From an uncultured Fimbriimonadales bacterium (GTDB taxonomy: Bacteria; Armatimonadota; Fimbriimonadia; Fimbriimonadales; GBS-DC): a DNA stretch of 59,404 nt. Below, in pieces: positions 51,219 to 59,404 of the stretch (the stretch's first letter is position 1; each line of letters starts with the position of its first letter). Made by a program: the position numbers and the translations under genes. The stretch lies in NCBI GenBank assembly GCA_937992175.1, contig CALKLF010000014.1, forward strand, positions 1-59,404, read 5' to 3'. Below the pieces are notes generated by a model that saw only the letters and a program-made list of their open reading frames with translations, was not told where the DNA came from and did not search any database.

Positions 51219-52223
51219 TTATACCATGGTTCGATGCCTGTTTGGGTGGCTCGAGCCTCGCACCGATTTTCGTCCCGTGCGCCTGCGTATCAGCGCCGCC
51301 AAGCCCAGCCCCAGCACGGTCAGGCTTGCCGGCTCTGAGACAAGTACACCTTCGGCACTGAGGTTAATATCAAGATCGACACTGAACGCGATCTCTTCCA
51401 GCGTTAGGTCGAAAATCAGGTTCGCCGTGCTGCCAGTTGGCAGAATCGTGGGCAAGCCGAACTCGAAGGGCGGCAGATCAAGGTTCGGCTCGAACGCCTG
51501 CGAGAAGTTCAGCAGCTGCAACGAGGTAATGAGTGCGTCGGTGCCGTTCACCACCACCTGCCCTTGCAGGGGTAAGACGAACGGAATGGTCTGCGCAAGC
51601 GGATTGCCCAGCAGATCGGCGGCGAGGGTCAGGTCTACGAGAACGCCGGCGGTGAAGTCATACTGATTGGGCACTGTTGGGGTCAATACGCCTGCTCCGA
51701 CGCCCGTCTGAACCGCTGTGAACTGGCTCAGGTTCACCGTACCGATCGGGAAACTGATCCCCTGACTGGGCAGGATGTAGACCGAGTCCGGATTGCGCGT
51801 GCGGAACGACTGCCCCGCAATTGTGAGCGTCACGGGTAGCACGGCAGGTCCATTCGCCAGAAAGTTGACTGACAGGTTTTCGAAAGTGATCGTATTGGTG
51901 TTGCCGTCCACCGTGGCGCGGAAGGCTCCGCCCGCCTGCCGATTGATATTTCCACCTATCGCGGCGCCGAGGCTCACATTCACCGGCACATTTTCGGTTG
52001 GCCCAAACGATCCGAATAGCCCCGGCTTGGTGCGTGTGCCTGTCGGGTTCGTGTTCTGGTCATAGTTGCCGACGAGCGTGCCCTGCGTGCTTGCCGAGAT
52101 AGACAGGTTCCCGCTGATTCCGCTGGGCGGAGCGACGACTGTAAAATCATACAGTTGCGCTTGCGCGAGGCTGAATGCCCCCGCCGCGCTCATCAAAACC
52201 CAAAAGCGCCTGCTGCCTTTCAT
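51219..52223 (-). CDS. PEP-CTERM secreted protein
   Basis: Exported beta-rich protein of 334 residues with a signal peptide ending near SLAQAQ. The body is of a kind common in PEP-CTERM proteins (PPSGISGNLSISASTQGTLV, FDLTLEEIAFSVDLDINLSA) with no recognisable enzyme motif. The C-terminal signal SEPASLTVLGLGLAALIRRR is followed by an unusually long basic tail of about 17 residues. This could weaken or alter exosortase processing. TATACT (52228-52233) lies only 4 nt before ATG 52223. It is the second PEP-CTERM gene of the window. Confidence 0.8.
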   Translation of the reverse strand: MKGSRRFWVLMSAAGAFSLAQAQLYDFTVVAPPSGISGNLSISASTQGTLVGNYDQNTNPTGTRTKPGLFGSFGPTENVPVNVSLGAAIGGNINRQAGGAFRATVDGNTNTITFENLSVNFLANGPAVLPVTLTIAGQSFRTRNPDSVYILPSQGISFPIGTVNLSQFTAVQTGVGAGVLTPTVPNQYDFTAGVLVDLTLAADLLGNPLAQTIPFVLPLQGQVVVNGTDALITSLQLLNFSQAFEPNLDLPPFEFGLPTILPTGSTANLIFDLTLEEIAFSVDLDINLSAEGVLVSEPASLTVLGLGLAALIRRRTGRKSVRGSSHPNRHRTMV

Positions 52224-52227
52224 ACAC

Positions 52228-52233
52228 AGTATA
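52228..52233 (-). promoter_or_regulatory. -10-like box before the 51219-52223 gene
   Basis: TATACT, 4 nt before ATG 52223. This is shorter than the other leaderless cases, so the start might be a later codon or the box may be chance. Confidence 0.3.
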
Positions 52234-52301
52234 GAGACTCAAAAGCGGCGAGAAAGCGGACACCCGTCCCTGCAGTTGCGTGCGTCTGAGGTGGACGCGC
52301 C

Positions 52302-53669
52302 CTAAGCCAGATAGACCGTTTTGATATTCACGAACTCTCGGATCCCGAATAAGCCGAGTTCCCTGCCGAAGCCGCTGTTTTTGATGCCGCCGAACGGCAG
52401 GCGCGGGTCGGAGAACACGAAATGGTTCACAAAACAGTTGCCCGCTTCGAGGCGCAGGCGCGCCAGCTCCTCGCCTAAGCGCAGATTCTCTGTGAACACT
52501 TCCGCGCCTAAGCCGTAGCTGGAGGCGTTGGCGACCTGTACCGCCTCGTAGCGGCTGTTCACGGGAAAAATCGGCGCAACGGGTCCGAAAGTCTCCTCCT
52601 TCCACGCGGGCATATCGGGCGAGATGTTCGTCAACACGGTCGGTGGGTAGAAGTAGCCCTTGCCGTCGGGGATTTTACCGCCGAGATGCACCATCGCGCC
52701 CATCTGAACGCTCTCCTCCACCTGCCGATGGAGGTTCTCGCGCAGGTCGGCACGCGCGAGGGGTCCAATCTCCACTTCCTCGTCCATCGGGTCGCCCATC
52801 AGCAGGAGACGGCTCTGTTCAATGAACCGCTCCAGAAACTCGTCGTAGACCAGCGTATCGACGATAAAGCGTTTGATGGCGATGCAGCTCTGTCCGGAGT
52901 TCTGGTAGCGTCCCTGCACGCACTGCGGGATGGCAACATCGAGGTTCGCATCGGGGAGGATAATCGCGGGGTCACTCCCGCCGAGTTCCAGCACGCATTT
53001 TTTGAGCGATTCGCCCGCGATTCGGGCGACTTCGCGTCCCGCGCGTGTGCTGCCCGTGAATGTGACGCCTGCAATAGCGGGGTGGCGGATGATGTCGGGG
53101 ATAAGCTCCACCTCCGCGAGAACAGTGTAGAGCAGGGGGTATTCGAACGCGGCGGCGTCGAATGCTTCCTGCAGCGCGAGGGCGCACATCGGCGTATTGG
53201 GCGCGGGCTTGAGAACGACCACATTGCCCGCTGCAATCGCTGGCGCAGCGAAGCGCACTGCCTGCCAGAAGGGGAAGTTCCACGGCATAATCGCCAGCAG
53301 CACGCCGAGCGGCTGGAACGCTACATAGCTCTTGCGGGCGTCGGTCTCGACTTCGATGGGGCGGAGCATGCGCTCGGCGTGTTCCGCGAAGTAGCTCAGC
53401 CCGCGGGCGCACTTTTCCACCTCCGCCCGCGCCTGCTTGATGGGCTTGCCCATCTCCTGCGTAATCAGGCGGGCGTAATGGTCGATGTCCTCGCGCAGGG
53501 CGTCGGCGACGGCGTTCAGGGCGCGGGCGCGCTCGGCGAAGGTCGTCTCGCGCCAGCGCAAAAACGCCAGACGCGCCGTCACCAGACGCGCCTCGATGGA
53601 GTCCCGCTCCTGCGCGGGGTACTCCCGAATCACCTCTTCCGTGTAGGGGTTGCGTGCGATAAAGGGCAT
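52302..53669 (-). CDS. NAD(P)-dependent aldehyde dehydrogenase (succinate-semialdehyde dehydrogenase type)
   Basis: Oxidises aldehydes to acids. The 455-residue product resembles the GabD group: FIARNPYTEEVIREYP, LLAIMPWNFPFWQAVRFAAP, VVVLKPAPNTPMCALALQEA, GVTFTGSTRAGREVARIAGE, catalytic Glu in CVLELGGSDPAII and catalytic Cys in YQNSGQSCIAIKRF. LPFGGIKNSGFGRELG and GIREFVNIKTVY end it. The substrate is inferred from overall style only. It starts 2 nt after the TraF-like gene stop and is in the same operon as that gene and era. Confidence 0.88.
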   Translation of the reverse strand: MPFIARNPYTEEVIREYPAQERDSIEARLVTARLAFLRWRETTFAERARALNAVADALREDIDHYARLITQEMGKPIKQARAEVEKCARGLSYFAEHAERMLRPIEVETDARKSYVAFQPLGVLLAIMPWNFPFWQAVRFAAPAIAAGNVVVLKPAPNTPMCALALQEAFDAAAFEYPLLYTVLAEVELIPDIIRHPAIAGVTFTGSTRAGREVARIAGESLKKCVLELGGSDPAIILPDANLDVAIPQCVQGRYQNSGQSCIAIKRFIVDTLVYDEFLERFIEQSRLLLMGDPMDEEVEIGPLARADLRENLHRQVEESVQMGAMVHLGGKIPDGKGYFYPPTVLTNISPDMPAWKEETFGPVAPIFPVNSRYEAVQVANASSYGLGAEVFTENLRLGEELARLRLEAGNCFVNHFVFSDPRLPFGGIKNSGFGRELGLFGIREFVNIKTVYLA

Positions 53670-53671
53670 CG

Positions 53672-54763
53672 TTAGAAGTTCAGCGTGCGCGACACGATAA
53701 TGGGCAACTTGTCGGCATAGGCGATGTTGAACCCGCCGATGCGCAGCCCCGCGGTCCAGCCCGTTTTCGAGGCGTAGCCGCCTGCAAGGGCGAAGCCGCG
53801 TCCGAGCCGCTGCTCATAGCCCAGCCGTATCTCGCCCTTGCCCGCGTTATTGCCCACATCGATAAAGTCCACTGCAATCAGGGAGCCGGTCTCCAGCTCG
53901 ATGGCGATTCCCGCGTTGTAGGTGCGCTTGAGCGGCTTGAAGTCGAAGGTCTGTCCGTTGCGGTCGGTCGCCTGAAAGCGGATGTTCGGCTCCACGAAGT
54001 TCTCCACGACCAGCGCGAGGGTATAGCGTTTGTCGCCTGTGGGACGCCAGAGGAAGCCCAGATCGGCGCTCGTCGCGCTGCGCTCTAAGTAATCCCTGCC
54101 CTGCATTTCGGGCGCGCGGGTCGCGGCTTGCCCTGCCTGCAGTTGCGCCTGGTTCGCGAAGTAGTGCGTATAGTAGAATCTCAGGTTGCGCAGGCGCACG
54201 CCGACGGCGAGGTCGCCCTGCTCGGCGGGGATACGAACGCCTGTAGTAATGTCGGGCAGGCTCACAATGCCGACGGCGATGATGTCGCCGCGCGCGTTGG
54301 CGGGGATGTTGTTGATATTGCCGTCGTTGCGCGCCCAGTTCTGCAGCGGCGCATTCGGCAACAGGCGCGCGTCGACGATACCGCCCACCGTGACGCCCAC
54401 CCCGCTGACGATGATTCCCAGATCGCCCGTAATCAGCAGACGATTGTCCTCACGAGCATATTTGCGCATGAGTTCGGCGGCGGTATCGATGTCCGTGATG
54501 CTGCCCTGCCGAATCTCCAGGTCGTCAATCAGGCTGCGAAGCGACGCGCCTTGACGGGCGAGCTCTAAATCGCCCGCGCCGAGTCGCACACCCTGCACAA
54601 AGACGATCGCGGCGGGATTCTGAGCTATCTGCGCGGCGGGACGTCGAATCACCGCCACCCCTGCGCCGCCCATCCCCGCGCGCGGCGAGCCGCCCAACGA
54701 AATGTCCGCCCATACGGGCAGAAGCAGCACTCCCAGTAGCCAGCTTGCTATCCGTCGCATCAT
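53672..54763 (-). CDS. TraF-like outer-membrane protein
   Basis: A 363-residue exported protein with a signal peptide ending near PVWADIS. It begins with SPRAGMGGAGVAVIRRPAAQ, then IAQNPAAIVF, the start typical of OmpP1/FadL- and conjugal TraF-like barrel proteins. Later strands include YTLALVVENFVEPNIRFQ and GEIRLGYEQRLGRGFALAGG, ending in Phe. I read it as an outer-membrane barrel of the TraF_2 type; its ligand is unknown. GGAGTGGAGGAA precedes ATG 54763, with a second ATG directly after. It lies between era and the aldehyde dehydrogenase gene. Confidence 0.65.
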   Translation of the reverse strand: MMRRIASWLLGVLLLPVWADISLGGSPRAGMGGAGVAVIRRPAAQIAQNPAAIVFVQGVRLGAGDLELARQGASLRSLIDDLEIRQGSITDIDTAAELMRKYAREDNRLLITGDLGIIVSGVGVTVGGIVDARLLPNAPLQNWARNDGNINNIPANARGDIIAVGIVSLPDITTGVRIPAEQGDLAVGVRLRNLRFYYTHYFANQAQLQAGQAATRAPEMQGRDYLERSATSADLGFLWRPTGDKRYTLALVVENFVEPNIRFQATDRNGQTFDFKPLKRTYNAGIAIELETGSLIAVDFIDVGNNAGKGEIRLGYEQRLGRGFALAGGYASKTGWTAGLRIGGFNIAYADKLPIIVSRTLNF

Positions 54764-54828
54764 TTCCTCCACTCCTTACGGATTCGATTCGGGACGGAGT
54801 TTTCCTGCTAAGCGCCTCTTCTGGGCTG

Positions 54829-55728
54829 CTAACTCTCAATCTGCTGGAAGAAGCTGGGAATGTTGCGCCAGTCCCCGCGTACCTTGACCCAGAGTTCGAG
54901 AAAAATCTTGCGTCCGAGCCAGAGTTCGAGTTCTTCACGGGCGCTCTGTCCGATTTTTTTGAGCATCTTGCCCCCCTCGCCAATCACGATGCCCTTGTGC
55001 GTGTCGCGCTCCACATAGATAGTGGCGGCAATATACAGCACGCCGTTCGGACGCTCCTCCCAGCGTTCGATGGCGACGCCGACCCCATGTGGCACCTCCT
55101 GATAGGTGCTGAGCAACACTTTCTCGCGAATAATCTCAGCGGCGAAGAGGCGTTCGGGCTGGTCGGTAATCTGTTCCTGCGGGAAAAAGGGCGGTCCCTC
55201 GGGCAGATGCTTGAGGGTGATGTCCAGCAGTTTATCGCAGTTGTGCCCCTTGACGGCGTTGGTCATCATCCAGTCGGCAAGGTTAGGTACGAGTTGCCAG
55301 TAGGCTTCGGTGTTCGGCTTCACCTTTTCGGGGGGCAGTTTGTCCATTTTGTTCAGCACCAGCACGATCGGCGCGCGTGCCTCTTTTTGCAACAGTTCGG
55401 CGATTTGTATGTCTTCTGCGCCAGGCGGTTTCGAGGCGTCCACGACGAATAGAATCAGGTCGGCGTCGGGCAACGCGCCGACGGCGGCTTCCACCATCCG
55501 CTCGCCGAGTTTATATTTCGGCTTATGAATGCCGGGCGTGTCCACGAACACGATCTGCGCGTCTGGCAGGTTCAGAATGCCCAGAATACGGCGGCGTGTA
55601 GTCTGCGGGCGCGGCGAGACGATGCTCACCTTGCGCCCGACAAAGTGGTTGACCAGCGTGCTTTTGCCGACATTCGGCTTGCCTATCACTGCCACGAAGC
55701 CAGAGCGGAACGGAGCCTGCTCACTCAT
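54829..55728 (-). CDS. era: GTPase Era
   Basis: Essential GTPase that binds 16S rRNA during 30S assembly. The 299-residue product has G1 GKPNVGKSTLV, switch text SPRPQTTRRRILGI, G3 DTPGIHKPKYKLGE, G4 NKMD and a C-terminal KH domain (RDTHKGIVIGEGGKMLKKIG). An in-frame extension to 55815 would lie within the NYN gene and is not supported. ATG 55728 overlaps the NYN stop by 8 nt, so the genes are coupled. Confidence 0.96.
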   Translation of the reverse strand: MSEQAPFRSGFVAVIGKPNVGKSTLVNHFVGRKVSIVSPRPQTTRRRILGILNLPDAQIVFVDTPGIHKPKYKLGERMVEAAVGALPDADLILFVVDASKPPGAEDIQIAELLQKEARAPIVLVLNKMDKLPPEKVKPNTEAYWQLVPNLADWMMTNAVKGHNCDKLLDITLKHLPEGPPFFPQEQITDQPERLFAAEIIREKVLLSTYQEVPHGVGVAIERWEERPNGVLYIAATIYVERDTHKGIVIGEGGKMLKKIGQSAREELELWLGRKIFLELWVKVRGDWRNIPSFFQQIES

Positions 55729-56299
55729 CGCGCTCTTCGGGGGCAGCCCCGTAGACGGTCTTATCAGGACACGGCTCGGGGGCGCGATCTGTGCGTGCGA
55801 TGAATCGCTCCACATCGCGCAGGTCGTGGAAGTTCGGACCTGTGGCGATACGCAGCTCGCGCGCGGTCATTTCCGGATGCGCGAACACCATCACCTTCTT
55901 GCCCTTCGCGCGGAGCGTCTCCACCAGTCGCTCGAAGTTGCCGTCGCCACTGAGAATCACGCACACATCGTAATGATCCAGCGTCAGCAGCGCGTCCGTC
56001 ACGATGTCCACCGCCAGCTCGATTCGCTCCCAGGGCAACTCCTCGCGTCCCTCACCACAGCACCCCTTAATCGGGCGCGTGCGCAGCACATAGCCCGAGT
56101 GCAGCAGATAGTCGTGGAAGGTCGCGTCGCGCCCCTTCGCGTTGGGGTCGACAGCCGTGTAGTAATAAGCATCCGCCACCTTCATGCCAAGAGTCGTCCG
56201 AAAATAACAAAGCAGCTTGCGATAGTCGATAAACCACCCGAGCCGCTTCTGGGCATAGTACATGTTTGCGCCGTCAACAAATATTGAAACCCGCTCCAA
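55721..56299 (-). CDS. NYN-domain (LabA/DUF88-like) protein, putative ribonuclease
   Basis: A 192-residue PIN-like protein. Family motifs: VSIFVDGANMYYAQK with the first acidic residue, DAYYYTAVDP, KGCCGEGREELPWE, VDIVTDALLT, and VCVILSGDGNFERLVETLRA with the late acidic residues. The NYN/DUF88 fold usually marks metal-dependent RNases, so RNA processing is likely but not proven. The start is TTG 56299, supported by AGGAGGT 8 nt upstream. TATACT at 56332-56337 is its probable -10 box. Its close overlap with era fits a role in rRNA metabolism. Confidence 0.82.
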   Translation of the reverse strand: MERVSIFVDGANMYYAQKRLGWFIDYRKLLCYFRTTLGMKVADAYYYTAVDPNAKGRDATFHDYLLHSGYVLRTRPIKGCCGEGREELPWERIELAVDIVTDALLTLDHYDVCVILSGDGNFERLVETLRAKGKKVMVFAHPEMTARELRIATGPNFHDLRDVERFIARTDRAPEPCPDKTVYGAAPEERDE

Positions 56300-56331
56300 C
56301 AGAGAACACCTCCTGCGATAGTCAAGAATTA

Positions 56332-56337
56332 AGTATA
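56332..56337 (-). promoter_or_regulatory. -10 box of the NYN-era operon
   Basis: TATACT preceded by GGG. It has a normal leader with AGGAGGT. It is divergent from the yitJ promoter 20 bp away. Confidence 0.45.
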
Positions 56338-56357
56338 CCCCAGTCTATGGGAGCAGG

Positions 56358-56363
56358 TACAAT
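56358..56363 (+). promoter_or_regulatory. -10 box of the yitJ-like gene, leaderless layout
   Basis: TACAAT preceded by CAGG, 7 nt before ATG 56371 (CTATTCG between). Confidence 0.5.
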
Positions 56364-56370
56364 CTATTCG

Positions 56371-58248
56371 ATGACACGGAAAGCGTTTCGGGAACGGTTG
56401 GCGCAGGGCGCGCTGGTGGCGGACGGCGCGCTGGGTACCATGCTCGCATTACGCGGCGTCCCGCAGCCTTACGAACTGGCGACCCTGACGCACCCCGATG
56501 TCGTGCGCGCCCTGCATCGCGAATACTACGAGGCGGGCGCGCACCTCATCGAAACCAACACCTACTACGCGAACCGTGTGCGCTTACTGAACTTGCCCGA
56601 ACGCGCCAGCGAGGCCCCCGTCGTCAGCAGCCTCCCCGAACAGTTCGGCTCGCCTGAGGAACTCGTAGAGCGCATCAATATCGAGGCGGTGCGCCTCGCG
56701 CGCGAGTCGGTCGGCGCAGACGCGCTGGTGTTCGGCGCGGTCGGTCCTGTGGGCAAACCGCTGGAGCCGATGGGCGAGGTGCGCCTTGAGGAAGCGGAGC
56801 AGGCGTTCGAGGAGCAGATTCGCGCCCTGCTCAAGGGCGGCGTGGACGGGCTGATTCTGGAGACCTTTATCGATTTGCAGGAACTTGCGCTGGCGGTTCA
56901 GGTCGCCCGCCGCCTCGCGCCTGATATTCCGATTATCGCCTCCAAGGGTTTCGTGGAGGACGGCGAGACGCTGATGGAGGGACTGCCTGAACGCTTTGCC
57001 CAGCAGATGCAGCAGCTCGATGTGGACGCCGTCGGGGGCAACTGTATCGTGGGTCCCCAGCGGATGCTCGATATCGTGCGCATGATGGCGGGCGCGACGG
57101 AGGTGCCCATCAGCTCGATGCCCACGCCGGGGCTGCCTCAGCTCGTGCGTGGGCAGGTGGTGTACGATATTCACCCCGACTATTTTGGCAAGTACGCAGC
57201 GCGGCTGGTGGAGGCGGGCGCGGGTATCGTCGGCGGCTGCTGCGGCACGACGCCTGACCACACCCGCGCAATCGCCCAGCATGTGCATGGGCTGAAGCCG
57301 AAACGCGCCGCCGTCAGCTCGGTGCGGACGCATGAACGCAAACCGCAAGAGGAGCTGCCCACCGCCGAGCCGTCGCGCCTGTCGCAACTGCTGGGCAAAG
57401 AGCGCGTGATTACCGTCGAACTCGACCTGCCGCGCGGGCTGAAAATCCAGAAGGTCATCGACGGGGCGCGCCTGCTCAAGGAACACGGCGTCCATCTCAT
57501 CGACATCTCCGACGGCGCGCGGGCCCGGCTGCGGATGAATGTCATCGCCACCTCGCATATCGTGCAACGCGAGGCAGAAATTGAAGTGATGATGCACTTC
57601 GCCTGTCGCGACCGCAACCTACTGGCGATTCAGTCGGATTTGCTGGGGGCGCACGCGCTCGGCATTCGGAATGTGCTGGCAATCACGGGCGACCCCGCGC
57701 AGATTGGCGACTACCCAACGGCGACCAGCGTGTTCGATGTGGACGCGGTCGGACTGGTGCGCATCCTGCACCGATTTAATGAAGGGCGCGACTTGGCGGG
57801 CAACAGCATCGGCGTCAAGGCGAACTTCACGATTGCCGCCGCCTACAATCCGCTCGCGCCCGATCTGGACTCCGAGAACGACCGACTCCGCCGCAAAATC
57901 GACGAGGGTGCGCACCTGATTTACACGCAGCCCCTGTTCGAAATGCCCCTCGTGGAGCGCACGGCGGAGCTGCTCCAGCAGCTGAACACCCCATGGTTCG
58001 TGGGCGTGTTGCCCCTGCGCAGCGCGCGCCACGCCGAGTTTATGCATAACGAAGTGCCCGGGATTCGCGTTCCTGAGCCAGTTCTGAAGCGCATGACCGA
58101 AGCCCCTGAAGACTCCGCCCTGCAGGTGGGTTTGGAGATTGCGCAGGCGTTTATGCGCGAGGCGGCGCCCTATGCGCAGGGGGTTTACCTGATGCCGCCT
58201 GCGGGCAACGCGCAGATTGCGCTGCAGGTGGTGCAGGCGTTGAGCTGA
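56371..58248 (+). CDS. yitJ: Fusion of homocysteine S-methyltransferase and methylenetetrahydrofolate reductase (YitJ type)
   Basis: A 625-residue protein joining two steps of methionine synthesis. The N-terminal half is a homocysteine methyltransferase: VADGALGTMLALRG, HLIETNTYYANRVRL, and zinc cysteines in DAVGGNCIVGP and IVGGCCGTTPDHT. After a linker near 330-345, the C-terminal half is a MetF-type reductase: ERVITVELDLPRGLKIQKVI, MMHFACRDRNLLAIQSDLLG, VLAITGDPAQIGDYP, FDVDAVGLVRILHRFNEG and GAHLIYTQPLFEMPLV. This domain order is that of Bacillus YitJ. No cobalamin-binding domain is present. ATG 56371 was chosen for homology; the frame extends upstream through the promoter. Confidence 0.92.
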   Translation: MTRKAFRERLAQGALVADGALGTMLALRGVPQPYELATLTHPDVVRALHREYYEAGAHLIETNTYYANRVRLLNLPERASEAPVVSSLPEQFGSPEELVERINIEAVRLARESVGADALVFGAVGPVGKPLEPMGEVRLEEAEQAFEEQIRALLKGGVDGLILETFIDLQELALAVQVARRLAPDIPIIASKGFVEDGETLMEGLPERFAQQMQQLDVDAVGGNCIVGPQRMLDIVRMMAGATEVPISSMPTPGLPQLVRGQVVYDIHPDYFGKYAARLVEAGAGIVGGCCGTTPDHTRAIAQHVHGLKPKRAAVSSVRTHERKPQEELPTAEPSRLSQLLGKERVITVELDLPRGLKIQKVIDGARLLKEHGVHLIDISDGARARLRMNVIATSHIVQREAEIEVMMHFACRDRNLLAIQSDLLGAHALGIRNVLAITGDPAQIGDYPTATSVFDVDAVGLVRILHRFNEGRDLAGNSIGVKANFTIAAAYNPLAPDLDSENDRLRRKIDEGAHLIYTQPLFEMPLVERTAELLQQLNTPWFVGVLPLRSARHAEFMHNEVPGIRVPEPVLKRMTEAPEDSALQVGLEIAQAFMREAAPYAQGVYLMPPAGNAQIALQVVQALS

Positions 58249-58280
58249 GCGCCCCCCTCTCTCGCGTAGAGGCGTCGGGG

Positions 58281-59174
58281 ATGTCCGAAGCAGAGCAGGT
58301 CGCGTGGCTGATTGAGCGCGTGCTAGAGCGGAGCGAGCGTCCCAGATTGCTGAGAAAGAAACTCTACGAGTGGTTCCTGCGCCTGCGCACAAAGCGGGAG
58401 CCGTCCCACGACGAGTTTAAAACCCTCACGCAGGCGTGCGTGGGGTATGACCTGTGGGAACCACTTCAGCGACTGCGCCGCTGGGCGCGCGACCCCGAAG
58501 ACAAAGACAATCTGCGCTTTGCGGAGGCGCAGCTCTGGGCGCGGCAACCACGCCAAAGCGTTGCAGGCAATTCGTGAGATACTCGATATCTGGACAAAAC
58601 CCACGCCTACAGCACAGTGGTGACAGAGCAGAACCGCGCGGGGCGACGCGACGAGGCACGGCGCGTCCTGCAAGAAGCCGTTGCCCAGTTGCCTCAAGAC
58701 AAAGACCATATTGCATTTACGGCAGCGCAGCTGGGCTTTCCCGATTTAGCTGAGCAGGTGGCGACTCGGATTACGGATCGCATGTTTCTGGAGCATGCTC
58801 TCGCCGCCCATGTAGTGCCTGCCTACGCCAAGGCGGGTCGGGACGCCCAGGTGATTCGCGTCACTCGGCAAATTAACGATTGCGTCGTGCGGGGGCTTGC
58901 TTATGCAGAGGTCGCTTATGCTCGTATGCAGCGGGGAGAGTGGACGGAAGCCATCGCGCTGATAGAGCAGGCGCGTGAATCAACGGTCTACGCCCGTGCC
59001 GCGCGCTATCTTGCCGAGCAGGGACGCTCCGCGCTGACGCGCCCCCTCTGGCAAAAAGCGGAGCAGCTCCGCCTCTTCGCGCCAGCTGCCCCAGAACGGA
59101 TTGTGCGCGGGGCGCATGGGCTTGATTTCCACCGATACGCGCGCGCCGTCGGGCAGGTTCGGGTCGCTGTCTAA
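58281..59174 (+). pseudogene. Frame-disrupted helical-repeat protein
   Basis: Two open segments in one frame belong to one protein. 58281-58577 begins SEAEQVAWLIERVLERSERP. 58617-59174 begins VVTEQNRAGRRDEARRVLQE and continues with helical pairs such as YAKAGRDAQVIRVTRQIN and MQRGEWTEAIALIEQARE. Between them coding sense continues in the +1 frame (NHAKALQAIREILDI, about 58546-58595) and then returns to the first frame. So one base was gained or lost near 58540 and the change reversed near 58595. The result is a TGA at 58575. The C-terminal 45 residues (after about 59030) are antisense to a small reverse gene and may not belong to the original protein. Sequencing error is an alternative. Confidence 0.6.
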
Positions 59175-59213
59175 GACAATCGTGTTGCCGCGTACTACGC
59201 CTGTGAGAGTCAT
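58980..59213 (-). CDS. Small DUF104/antitoxin-like protein
   Basis: A 77-residue product. The first 35 residues, MTLTGVVRGNTIVLDSDPNL then PDGARVSVEIKP, match the style of DUF104/AF2212-like small beta-proteins, often annotated as toxin-antitoxin antitoxins. NPFWGSWREEAELL follows. The last 30 residues overlap the opposite-strand helical-repeat gene, so the true C-terminus is uncertain. No toxin gene is visible beside it. ATG 59213 is the family-like start; an ATG at 59234 falls in a -10-like GGTATGAT. Confidence 0.5.
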   Translation of the reverse strand: MTLTGVVRGNTIVLDSDPNLPDGARVSVEIKPMRPAHNPFWGSWREEAELLRFLPEGARQRGASLLGKIARGTGVDR

Positions 59214-59236
59214 CGTGACCACCGACGGGATCATAC

Positions 59237-59404
59237 CTATTCCGTCGTGCTGTAGGCGCGTATCACTGAACCTGCTCCCAGCACGGCGTCGCGCAGGCGT
59301 ACACGCGGCTCAATCACGCACTCGTCGTCGATGACGCAGTCTATTAGATGGCAGCCGTCGCCGATTTGCACGCGCTCGCCCACGATACAGCCGTGCAGGA
59401 TGCT
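59237..59404 (-). CDS. C-terminal end of a hexapeptide-repeat (nucleotidyltransferase-like) protein, partial
   Basis: The gene runs off the right edge, so only the last 55 residues are seen. They show left-handed beta-helix hexapeptides: SILHGCIVGERVQIGDGCHL, DCVIDDECVIEPRVRL and AVLGAGSVI, ending in STTE before TAG at 59237-59239. This is typical of the C-terminal part of glucose-1-phosphate adenylyl/thymidylyltransferases or mannose-1-phosphate guanylyltransferases. The substrate cannot be told from this part. The small DUF104-like gene follows 24 nt downstream on the same strand. Confidence 0.75.
   Translation of the reverse strand, partial: SILHGCIVGERVQIGDGCHLIDCVIDDECVIEPRVRLRDAVLGAGSVIRAYSTTE

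Noticed and set aside
56584-57597. 337-codon reverse ORF
   Set aside because: Antisense to the yitJ-type fusion, whose motifs are unambiguous.

Overview
The window is a GC-rich, densely coding stretch of a bacterial chromosome with about 53 protein genes, one of them cut by the right edge. I see no rRNA, tRNA, CRISPR array, transposase or phage gene. The cell is a diderm: there is an Omp85-type protein, a large beta-barrel and a TraF-like outer-membrane protein. It also has two PEP-CTERM proteins, a dockerin-tailed S8 peptidase, an H-X9-DG type IV prepilin, sigma-54, ClpC and RqcH. Together these suggest an Armatimonadota (Fimbriimonadia-like) or similar environmental bacterium. This is an inference from gene content and style, not a measured placement.

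Layout. 1-4380: secreted S8 peptidase. 4421-10521 (minus): pyrophosphatase, a PsbP-like protein, argG, a membrane protein and an Omp85 protein. 10566-19901 (plus): folC, a GAF kinase/OmpR regulator pair, a PEP-CTERM protein, a Tat ferritin-like lipoprotein, mnmE, a REC-PAS-GGDEF protein and rpoN. 19898-22597 (minus): eno-pyk. 22722-24555 (plus): sugar-dehydrogenase-like lipoprotein and cytochrome c. 24623-25876 (minus): TPR protein and a doubtful ORF. 25939-28889 (plus): fadD, rpsP, khpA, rimM. 28899-36110: pilin-like proteins, a secreted protein, the beta-barrel, and pth-holB. 36218-43538 (plus): microbial rhodopsin, DUF4230 protein, gltX, clpC, TlpA-like protein, dapF. 43578-56299 (minus): small lipoprotein, cold-shock protein, pyrE-panB, YkgJ-like protein, ABC ATPase, trxB, rqcH, PEP-CTERM protein, aldehyde dehydrogenase, TraF-like protein, era and a NYN protein. 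56371 to the end: yitJ-type fusion, a frame-disrupted helical-repeat gene, a DUF104-like small gene and the end of a hexapeptide-repeat protein.

Most genes are housekeeping. Five observations stand out. (1) Palindromic repeat elements sit in frame inside folC, mnmE, a double-ATPase ABC gene, a cytochrome signal peptide and the N-terminus of the beta-barrel gene. In folC, mnmE and the ABC gene the protein exceeds its family length by about the size of the insert. (2) A DTE-type proton-pump-like rhodopsin lies next to a CRP/FNR-like palindrome. (3) Ten or more genes have a GGTAYAMT-like -10 box 6-10 nt before the start codon and no Shine-Dalgarno sequence, which is the layout of leaderless transcripts. 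(4) A GAF histidine kinase has lost its dimerisation domain by what looks like an exact internal deletion. (5) 11-bp-spaced TTCA repeats precede both that kinase operon and the adjacent PEP-CTERM gene, suggesting that the OmpR-type regulator controls both.

All functions were assigned by reading sequence and recalling families; no search was run.
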